From an actinobacterium SCGC AAA028-A23 (lineage in GTDB: Bacteria; Actinomycetota; Actinomycetes; Nanopelagicales; Nanopelagicaceae), in contig KB900541.1 in NCBI GenBank assembly GCA_000378905.1, positions 1 to 35,793 of the forward strand: 35,793 bases of DNA, given 5' to 3'. Of this stretch, positions 28,758 through 35,793 are shown in pieces. The position numbers and the translations under genes were made by a program. The notes beneath the pieces are model-generated. The model saw only the letters and a list, made by a program, of their open reading frames with translations, had not been told where the DNA came from and made no database searches. Position 1 is the stretch's first letter. Each line of letters begins with the position of its first letter.

Positions 28758-29101
28758 GAGTTCTAGCAGCTGCGGTTTTGAGTATGGAAGCAATTTTGAT
28801 GGGCTTTGCATTATTAATCGCAAAAGATTCGGCAACTGAGCTTGAACTTTGGCTTGGTGCATTGCTTGCGTTGGTGCTTTTCCTTTCTGCTGGGATGTTG
28901 AAAAGGAAGTTTGGGTATTTGCTGGGGAGCATTCTGCAAGTATTTCTAATCAGCTACGGCTTAGTGATTTGGCACATGTATTACATGGGCGGGTTATTTT
29001 TGGTTTTATGGGTTGCTGCAATTCTCCTTGGCAGACGGGGTGAGGCGATTAAGGCTAGGTTAATCGCGCAACGGGATGAGAATGGGCCAAAACAGCCATA
29101 A
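28754..29101 (+). CDS. DUF4233 family membrane protein
   Basis: Small 4-TM protein downstream of folC and upstream of ndk, matching actinobacterial folC-DUF4233-ndk order. Confidence 0.8.
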   Translation: MRVLAAAVLSMEAILMGFALLIAKDSATELELWLGALLALVLFLSAGMLKRKFGYLLGSILQVFLISYGLVIWHMYYMGGLFLVLWVAAILLGRRGEAIKARLIAQRDENGPKQP

Positions 29102-29137
29102 TTTTTAGCCTGAGCCAAAGGTGCGTAGAATAAGAAA

Positions 29138-29557
29138 GTGAGTTCAGAGCAAACATTAATTTTGGTTAAACCAGACGGTGTTAAACGCGGTTTGGTTGGC
29201 GAAGTTATTGCTCGCATTGAACGCAAAGGTTATGTAGTTACCAACTTAAGAATGTTAACTGCAGATCGCACACTTCTTGCAAAGCATTATGCCGAGCATG
29301 AAGGAAAACCATTTTATGAACCATTGCTTGAATTCATGCAATCTGGACCAATTGTGGCGATGATTGCAGAGGGTGAGCGAGTAATTGAAGGGTTTAGAAA
29401 AATGGCTGGTGCAACTGATCCAACTGTTGCCGAAGCGGGAACGATCCGAGGCGACTTGGCACGAGATATGGGAACCAAAGTGGTTCAAAATATTGTGCAC
29501 GGATCAGACTCAACCGAGTCAGCACAACGCGAGATTAAGATTTTTTTCGGTAACTAA
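29138..29557 (+). CDS. ndk: Nucleoside diphosphate kinase (GTG start)
   Basis: TLILVKPDGVKRGLVGEVIARIERKGY, NIVHGSDSTESAQREI. Confidence 0.97.
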   Translation: MSSEQTLILVKPDGVKRGLVGEVIARIERKGYVVTNLRMLTADRTLLAKHYAEHEGKPFYEPLLEFMQSGPIVAMIAEGERVIEGFRKMAGATDPTVAEAGTIRGDLARDMGTKVVQNIVHGSDSTESAQREIKIFFGN

Positions 29558-29594
29558 GAGCTTTACAAATACAAGGTAAGAAGGAGAAGCGCAA

Positions 29595-30635
29595 ATGGCT
29601 AAAGGAACAAATCGTATGTCTTGGATTGGTCGAGACATGGCTGTGGATTTAGGAACAGCTAACACTTTAGTTTATGTGCGAGGTCGCGGAATTGTTTTGA
29701 ATGAACCATCGGTAGTTGCAGTCAATCAGGATACTGGCGCGATATTGGCTGTTGGTCTAGAAGCTAAGCGAATGATTGGTCGTACTCCTGGAAACATTGT
29801 GGCAATTCGTCCACTTAAAGATGGTGTGATTGCAGATTTTGATACTACTGAGCGAATGCTTAAGTATTTCATTCAAAAAGTTCACAAACGTCGTTACTTA
29901 GCAAAGCCAAGAATTGTAGTTTGCGTGCCATCTGGAATTACCGGTGTGGAACAACGTGCTGTTAAAGATGCAGGTTATGCAGCTGGTGCACGTAAGGTTT
30001 ACATCATCGAAGAGCCAATGGCAGCAGCAATTGGTGCAGATCTGCCAATCCATGAGCCAACCGGCAACATGGTGGTTGATATCGGCGGTGGAACGACTGA
30101 GGTTGCGGTGATTTCCCTAGGTGGAATTGTTGCTGCACTTTCTATTCGTGTAGGTGGAGATGAATTAGATCAATCAATTATTAATTGGGTAAAGCGTGAA
30201 TATTCACTTCTTTTAGGTGAGCGAACAGCTGAAGAAATCAAAATGGCAATTGGCTCTGCATTCCCACTACCTGGTGAGCCTGATGCTGAAATTCGTGGTC
30301 GTGATTTAGCAACAGGACTGCCTAAAACAATTCTGGTTACCTCCGCCGATATTCGAAAGGCTTTAGAAGAGCCGGTGACTGCGATTGTTAACGCTGTAAA
30401 AAACACTTTGGATAAAACCCCACCAGAGCTTGCAAGCGATTTAATGGATCGTGGAATTGTTTTAACTGGTGGCGGAGCACTTCTTCGTGGTCTTGATGAG
30501 AGACTGCGTCATGAGACTGGCATGCCAATTCATATCTCAGAGCGCCCATTGCAAGCAGTGGCAGAAGGCTCTGGCAAATGTATTGAAGAGTTTGAGGCCT
30601 TAGAAAAGGTTTTGATCTCTGAACCACGTCGTTAA
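29595..30635 (+). CDS. mreB: Rod shape-determining protein MreB
   Basis: [45 protein letters not shown]. Confidence 0.97.
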   Translation: MAKGTNRMSWIGRDMAVDLGTANTLVYVRGRGIVLNEPSVVAVNQDTGAILAVGLEAKRMIGRTPGNIVAIRPLKDGVIADFDTTERMLKYFIQKVHKRRYLAKPRIVVCVPSGITGVEQRAVKDAGYAAGARKVYIIEEPMAAAIGADLPIHEPTGNMVVDIGGGTTEVAVISLGGIVAALSIRVGGDELDQSIINWVKREYSLLLGERTAEEIKMAIGSAFPLPGEPDAEIRGRDLATGLPKTILVTSADIRKALEEPVTAIVNAVKNTLDKTPPELASDLMDRGIVLTGGGALLRGLDERLRHETGMPIHISERPLQAVAEGSGKCIEEFEALEKVLISEPRR

Positions 30636-30658
30636 TTAATTTGTAAGGGAGATTATTT

Positions 30659-31573
30659 GTGGCTAGGGGCGGCGGTAATCGTTCGCGTCTATTACTAGTT
30701 CTCTTACTGGTTTCTTCACTTTTCTTAATTACCCTAGATCTTCGTGGTGTAAATCTTGCCGGCTCTATTAGATCTGGTGTTACAACAGTGTTTTCCTCAA
30801 TCGAAGGATTTTTCTCCAAGGTATTTTCGCCAATCGGAAATTTCACATCTGATGTGCGTAACTTTGGACAATCTAAATCTAGGATCACTGAATTAGAAAA
30901 AGAGGTTGACCTTCTAAAATCTCAGAAAGTTCTAGATGAAGATGTTGTTGGTCAGTTAAATCAGCTTAAGCAAGTCTTAGATTTGGCAGGAAGAGGTGAG
31001 TATAGAGTTGTTGCGGCAAGAGTAATCAACCGAGGCTCAACTGCAACCTTTAAGCAAACCATCACAATTGATGCAGGGAGCAGTGATGGTATTTCAAAGA
31101 ATATGACAGTCATCTCAGAGGCAGGATTAGTTGGAGTTGTTAAATCAGTAACCAGTAATTCATCAATTGTCTTACTAATGAGTGATCCAACATTTAAAAT
31201 TGGTGTTCGTATTGCAGGAACTCAAAGTATTGGTGTGGTTTCAGGACAGGGTGGAAACAAGTATTTGCTTCAGCTTTTAGATGCAACTGGTGAGATTAAG
31301 GTTGGCGATAATTTAGTTGCAAGGGGAAGTCAGAATGGGTCTCCATTTGTTCCAGGAGTTCCAGTAGGAACAGTTTCATCAGTTCAAAGCAATGCTTCAT
31401 CGATTACCCAAAATGCAGATGTTGAAGGGGCAAGTAATCTTGAAAGAATCGGCGTGGTTGCAGTTGTGGTTTCAAATCCGAAACAAGATCCACGTGATGC
31501 ATTAGTTCCAAAACCATCTCCAACAGTTACGGTTTATGTAACTCCTTCTCCAAGCCCATCAGCTAGTAAGTAG
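30659..31573 (+). CDS. mreC: Rod shape-determining protein MreC (GTG start)
   Basis: N-terminal TM, coiled coil, VVAARVINRGSTATFKQTITIDAGSSDGISKNMTVI; operon position. Confidence 0.92.
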   Translation: MARGGGNRSRLLLVLLLVSSLFLITLDLRGVNLAGSIRSGVTTVFSSIEGFFSKVFSPIGNFTSDVRNFGQSKSRITELEKEVDLLKSQKVLDEDVVGQLNQLKQVLDLAGRGEYRVVAARVINRGSTATFKQTITIDAGSSDGISKNMTVISEAGLVGVVKSVTSNSSIVLLMSDPTFKIGVRIAGTQSIGVVSGQGGNKYLLQLLDATGEIKVGDNLVARGSQNGSPFVPGVPVGTVSSVQSNASSITQNADVEGASNLERIGVVAVVVSNPKQDPRDALVPKPSPTVTVYVTPSPSPSASK

Positions 31574-31578
31574 CGATC

Positions 31579-32100
31579 ATGAGCAGGATAAGAGTTTTAA
31601 ACACTTCGCTATTTTTACTAGTAGTTTTCGTTATCCAAGAAACAATAGTTTCTCGTGTTAATTTTCCGATAAATGGTTTCTCACTTTACTTAGCAGCACT
31701 GATCATTATTTTGTCGCTGGAGGAGCGAAGTGGAGCATTGGTATTTGGATTTATCGGCGGCTTAATCATGGATATATCAGCCACTGCAGAAAATCCGTTA
31801 GGGCAGTGGGCTCTTGCATTGACCATCGTTGGCTACCTATTCTCAGTCAATAAAGAAAGTATTGGTGACTTTACCGATACACCACTTATGTTTTTGATAT
31901 TTATCAGTGTTACTTCGGCTTTATCGCTTTTTATTTTTGTGGTGTTGGGCGCCATGCTTGGACAAGATAATGGAAGTTTTTCACATATATTCTCTATCGT
32001 CTTTGCAAACTCTTTATGGACATTTCTAATTATGCCTTTGTTCCTACCGCTTGTGATTAAAGTTCGAAGAGCATTAATGAGTAATCGGGAACGCGTATGA
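31579..32100 (+). CDS. mreD: Rod shape-determining protein MreD
   Basis: About 5 TM protein, GFIGGLIMDISATAENPLGQWAL, between mreC and pbp2. Confidence 0.9.
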   Translation: MSRIRVLNTSLFLLVVFVIQETIVSRVNFPINGFSLYLAALIIILSLEERSGALVFGFIGGLIMDISATAENPLGQWALALTIVGYLFSVNKESIGDFTDTPLMFLIFISVTSALSLFIFVVLGAMLGQDNGSFSHIFSIVFANSLWTFLIMPLFLPLVIKVRRALMSNRERV

Positions 32101-34217
32101 GTGTTCGATCTCGAATAAATCTTATTATCTTTCAAACTCTAGTTTTTTCATTAATGTTTGCTTTGTTTGGACGCTTGTTTTATTTGCAAGTTTTAGCCAG
32201 TGATAAGTATCAAGATGCCGCAATTAGCATCCAAAGCCGTGATGTGGTTACACCAGCAGTAAGAGGTGCGATTACAGATATCAATGGAACGCCAATGGTG
32301 GTTGATTTACCAGGTTTGGTGGTTTCAATAAATCGCACGGTACTTGATCAACAATTTGATAAAGGCACATCAGTTTTAGCATCCATATCCAATCTTTTTG
32401 GATTGGAGTATGCCGATGTATATCAGCGGACAAGATTGTGTGGGGAGCTTCCTAGAAATAATCGAGCAGGCTGTTGGAATGGCACGAGATACCAACCAAT
32501 TCCCTTGGTTGGTAATGCCACTCAAGATATTGCTTTAAAAATAATGGAAAATTCTGATGCCTATCCAGGTGTTGAGGTTCAATCAGTTCCTATTAGAAGT
32601 TATCCATCACTGTCCGGTGAAAACGTTGCACATGTGTTGGGTTATGTTGGCTCAGTCACAGATGAAGATCTGAAAAATCCTGAAGTCAACTACTATCGCA
32701 ATGAGGTAGTTGGAAAATCTGGTTTAGAAATTCAATACAACCAATACCTTCGCGGCACACCCGGGGTTCGAACATTTCTGGTAAATCGTAAAGAGGTTGT
32801 AACTAAACAAGATAAAAACATTAAGGCTATTTCTGGAAATAATTTAATAACCAATATTGATTCCAGGCTTCAAGCAGGAGTTGAGAAGGCACTTGAAGCA
32901 GCGGTTAAGCGGGCACGGGGTTCTGGTTATCGTGGAGACTCTGGTGCTGCGATTGTGCTTGAGATTAAAACTGGCAGAGTGTTGGCAATGGCTTCATACC
33001 CAACTTATGATCCTTCGATTTGGCAAAAGGGTTTAACTGTTAAGCAAGCACAGGATTTATTTAGTGAAGCCAAAGGCGTTCCAGCATTATCTAGGCCACT
33101 TCAGGGATTGTTTGCTCCAGCATCAACATTTAAGTCGATATCAGTAGTGGCGGCAGCTGCTGCAGGTTATGAACTAAATAAAAATTATGACTGCCCTGCC
33201 TCGGTTGAAATTGGTACTCGAACCTTTAAAAACTTTGACAGCGTTGCAGCTGGCCGGATTCCATTAGATGTTGGTCTTGCAATCTCCTGTGATTCACTTT
33301 GGTATCAAATTTCCTATGATGAATGGGTAAGAGATGGTGGTTTAAAACCAAAATCAAATGCCAATGATTACTTCTTTAAGGCTGCCAAAGATTTTGGAGT
33401 TGGTGTTTTAACCGGCATTGATCTACCAAGTGAGTTAAAGGGAAGATTGCCAGATCGCCAATGGAAGCAAAACTGGTATGAACAAAATAAAGATTTTTAC
33501 TGCAATTACAAAGATCGTGCCAAGAAGCAGGATTTAACTGCTTATTTAATTGAGATTGCACGTGAGAACTGCCTAGATGGAAACAAGGTTAGAGCTGGAG
33601 ATGCGGTTAACTTTTCAATCGGACAAGGAGATACCTTGGTCACTCCACTTCGCCTAGCCCAAATGTATGCAGCGATTGCAAATGATGGTCTCTACTACAA
33701 GCCACAAATTGCTAGAGCAATTGTTGATGCAGATGGAAAGATTGTTAAAGAGTTCAAGCCAGAGGTAGCGGATAAAATTGAGATAGAACAAAGTACTTGG
33801 GATTTCCTACATCGTGGATTGCGCATGGTAGTTACAAGAGGAACAGCTGCAGGAGTATTTTCTGGGTTCCCGGTTGCGGTCAGTGGCAAGACTGGAACTG
33901 CTCAAGTGTTTGGAAAAAATCCAAATGGAAGTGCAAAGGATGACACCTCTTGGTTTGCATCCTATGGGCCAACTGAGGATCCTCAGTATGCAGTTGTAAT
34001 GATGGTAAGTCAGGGAGGTTTTGGTGCCTCAACTTCAGGGTTAGGTGTAAGAAATATTTATGAGACTTTATTTGGCGTTACTGGAAATAAAGTTAATCCT
34101 GAGAAAGCCATATTCCCAACCGGTGTTCCTACTAACATTGCCAAGGTTGATCTGAAGAAGGTCGCAAGCAAAGTTGATTTGACTGGCAAAAAGGAGAGCG
34201 GGGTGAAAATTAAATGA
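32097..34217 (+). CDS. mrdA: Penicillin-binding protein 2 (elongasome transpeptidase)
   Basis: RGAITDINGTPM, PASTFKSISV (SxxK), SCD, KTGTAQVFG (KTG). Confidence 0.94.
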   Translation: MSVRSRINLIIFQTLVFSLMFALFGRLFYLQVLASDKYQDAAISIQSRDVVTPAVRGAITDINGTPMVVDLPGLVVSINRTVLDQQFDKGTSVLASISNLFGLEYADVYQRTRLCGELPRNNRAGCWNGTRYQPIPLVGNATQDIALKIMENSDAYPGVEVQSVPIRSYPSLSGENVAHVLGYVGSVTDEDLKNPEVNYYRNEVVGKSGLEIQYNQYLRGTPGVRTFLVNRKEVVTKQDKNIKAISGNNLITNIDSRLQAGVEKALEAAVKRARGSGYRGDSGAAIVLEIKTGRVLAMASYPTYDPSIWQKGLTVKQAQDLFSEAKGVPALSRPLQGLFAPASTFKSISVVAAAAAGYELNKNYDCPASVEIGTRTFKNFDSVAAGRIPLDVGLAISCDSLWYQISYDEWVRDGGLKPKSNANDYFFKAAKDFGVGVLTGIDLPSELKGRLPDRQWKQNWYEQNKDFYCNYKDRAKKQDLTAYLIEIARENCLDGNKVRAGDAVNFSIGQGDTLVTPLRLAQMYAAIANDGLYYKPQIARAIVDADGKIVKEFKPEVADKIEIEQSTWDFLHRGLRMVVTRGTAAGVFSGFPVAVSGKTGTAQVFGKNPNGSAKDDTSWFASYGPTEDPQYAVVMMVSQGGFGASTSGLGVRNIYETLFGVTGNKVNPEKAIFPTGVPTNIAKVDLKKVASKVDLTGKKESGVKIK

Positions 34218-35359
34218 GTTTAAATGTTAAGTATGGAAGATCTGCGCGAACTAACTTTGGCAGTTTTGATAAGTTACTTAATTTTGCCGTTGGTGGATTA
34301 CTTTTAATTGGCACCCTTTTGGTCTATGCCGGCACTCGTGAATGGTTTAGGTCCTATGGCTTAGATCCTGAGTATTACTTTAAGCGCCATACTTTAAATA
34401 TTGTTATTGGTGGATTATTGGCTTATGGAACCACTTTAATTGATTACCGATTGCTTCGAGCCTATACGCCAATTGTTTGGTTGGCAGCAGTTATCGGCTT
34501 AACAATTGTTTTAATTCCTGGTTTGGGCACTGAGATAAATGGTGCACGGGCCTGGATCTCATTGCCAGGTGGCTTTCAACTGCAACCGGCTGAGCTTGCA
34601 AAAATTGCAATCATTGTTGGAATCTCAATGATTTTATCTGATCGTGACCAGACAGATAAAGATCCAACCGATCTTGATGTAGTTAAAGCGCTTGCAATTG
34701 CTGCAGTACCAATTTTACTGATTGTGGCCCAACCAGATTTAGGAACTGTTCTTATTATTTCCGCAGCGGTTGTGGCAATGATTGGTGCATCAGGTGCACC
34801 TGCCCGTTGGGTAGTAGGACTATTACTTTTGGCAGTAGTTGGAGTATTCACCGCCGTACAAACTGGCGCAGTAAGTCAATATCAGGTTGCACGTCTGCAA
34901 TCTTTTGTTGATCCTTCAGCAGATCCTCAAGCAAGTGGATATCAACTACGTCAATCAAGAATCACAATTGGTTCTGGTGGTTTATTTGGAAAAGGCCTCT
35001 TTGAGGGTCCGCAAACAAATGGTCGATTTGTGCCAGAGCAGCAAACAGACTTTATCTTCACAGTTGCTGGTGAAGAATTAGGTTTTGTTGGTTGCTCACT
35101 AATTCTGGCGTTGTATTTCCTATTGTTTGTCAGAGCTTTTTCAATCTGCCGAAGAAGTAGTGATTTATTTGGCAGGTTGGTCTGTATCGGGGTTATTGCT
35201 TGGTTTGCATTTCAAACCTTTGAAAATATTGGAATGACAATGGGGTTGATGCCAATGACTGGTGTGCCATTACCGTTTTTGTCATATGGTGGATCATCAA
35301 TGTTCGCTAATTTGATTGGCATTGGATTACTCCAGAACGTGCACTCAAGAAGCCGATAA
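34214..35359 (+). CDS. rodA: Rod shape-determining protein RodA (SEDS glycosyltransferase)
   Basis: INGARAWISLPGGFQLQPAELAKIAIIV, FVPEQQTDFIFTVAGEELGFVG, LPFLSYGGSSM. Confidence 0.96.
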   Translation: MSLNVKYGRSARTNFGSFDKLLNFAVGGLLLIGTLLVYAGTREWFRSYGLDPEYYFKRHTLNIVIGGLLAYGTTLIDYRLLRAYTPIVWLAAVIGLTIVLIPGLGTEINGARAWISLPGGFQLQPAELAKIAIIVGISMILSDRDQTDKDPTDLDVVKALAIAAVPILLIVAQPDLGTVLIISAAVVAMIGASGAPARWVVGLLLLAVVGVFTAVQTGAVSQYQVARLQSFVDPSADPQASGYQLRQSRITIGSGGLFGKGLFEGPQTNGRFVPEQQTDFIFTVAGEELGFVGCSLILALYFLLFVRAFSICRRSSDLFGRLVCIGVIAWFAFQTFENIGMTMGLMPMTGVPLPFLSYGGSSMFANLIGIGLLQNVHSRSR

Positions 35360-35500
35360 CACGCTTAAATTAGGTTAAGTTGGCGGATTACCTGCCGATC
35401 TGAGATACTTTAGCCACGCAATCAGCGCGAGGATAAAGATCCAACGCCGCGATAGCGTCGATATTTTTAGCAAGTTAATTAACCAGATTAATTAAAAAAA

Positions 35501-35540
35501 GTATTGTAAGAGATACTGCAAAACTGCAGTAATTATTTTT
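35501..35540 (+). promoter_or_regulatory. Weak attenuator-like hairpins in leader of the last gene
   Basis: TACTGCA-AAAC-TGCAGTA stem followed by ATTATTTTT; overlapping alternative GTAT...ATAC hairpin. Confidence 0.35.
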
Positions 35541-35558
35541 GAAAAGGATTTGATTTAT

Positions 35559-35793
35559 ATGGCCGATGAGCCTAAAGCACCACGTAAGCGCGCTGCCAAA
35601 AAAGCGGTAGATAGCGAACCAAAGAAAGTAAGCAAAAAAGCAGCCGCAATTCCCGTTCCACTATTCCAAGCTGCCCCTGTTACCAAGAGCCCAAAGGTCG
35701 CAAAGGTAAGCAAGGTTGAAAAGGCAGAGCCTGAGTCAGCCAGCAAGAGTGATGATTTAGAAAAAGAGGAGTTTCGTCGCCGTCGCCGTAGAG
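35559..35793 (+). CDS. Probable ribonuclease E/G N-terminus, truncated at window edge (Lys/Ala-rich, EEFRRRRRR)
   Basis: ATG 35559 preceded by AAAAGGA; basic low-complexity N-terminus; position after rodA matches actinobacterial mre-rodA-rne order. Confidence 0.5.
   Translation, partial: MADEPKAPRKRAAKKAVDSEPKKVSKKAAAIPVPLFQAAPVTKSPKVAKVSKVEKAEPESASKSDDLEKEEFRRRRRR

Noticed and set aside
1-35793. CRISPR arrays, transposons, integrases, toxin-antitoxin or phage genes
   Set aside because: No direct-repeat/spacer arrays, transposase or recombinase motifs, or phage structural proteins seen; tRNAs are not flanked by integrase genes

Overview
The window reads as a compact, low-GC actinobacterial chromosome segment. 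Gene content, ATGA start/stop overlaps and tRNA-separated operons are most like the freshwater acI / Nanopelagicales group; this lineage call is inference. It carries mostly housekeeping modules. In order: 3' part of glutamate dehydrogenase, tRNA-His, orn(-), pstC-pstA-pstB-pstS, a small membrane protein, an FAD-dependent amine/amino-acid oxidoreductase with a long structured leader, tRNA-Arg, an ettA-thioesterase-MFS-truncated globin-HExxH lipoprotein string, a short MscS(-), an HNH endonuclease, pepN(-), trmB, rpiB(-), a secreted Ala-rich protein(-) divergent from a collagen-like secreted protein, tRNA-Gly(-), tRNA-Pro, tig-clpP1-clpP2, a YqhA-like protein, clpX, valS-folC-DUF4233, ndk, mreBCD-pbp2-rodA, and the start of a probable RNase E/G gene. 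No rRNA, CRISPR, prophage or transposon was seen. The most interesting signals are non-coding. (i) The leader before the FAD oxidoreductase has mutually exclusive helices competing for its Shine-Dalgarno, which makes it a riboswitch-like candidate. (ii) There are 11-nt phased GTTAACC-type PHO boxes before both pstC and pstS. (iii) There are paired ClgR-like palindromes before clpP1P2 and clpX. (iv) The intergenic region between the collagen-like gene and its divergent neighbour is palindrome-rich. (v) A 25-aa membrane peptide ORF is missed by the ORF track.
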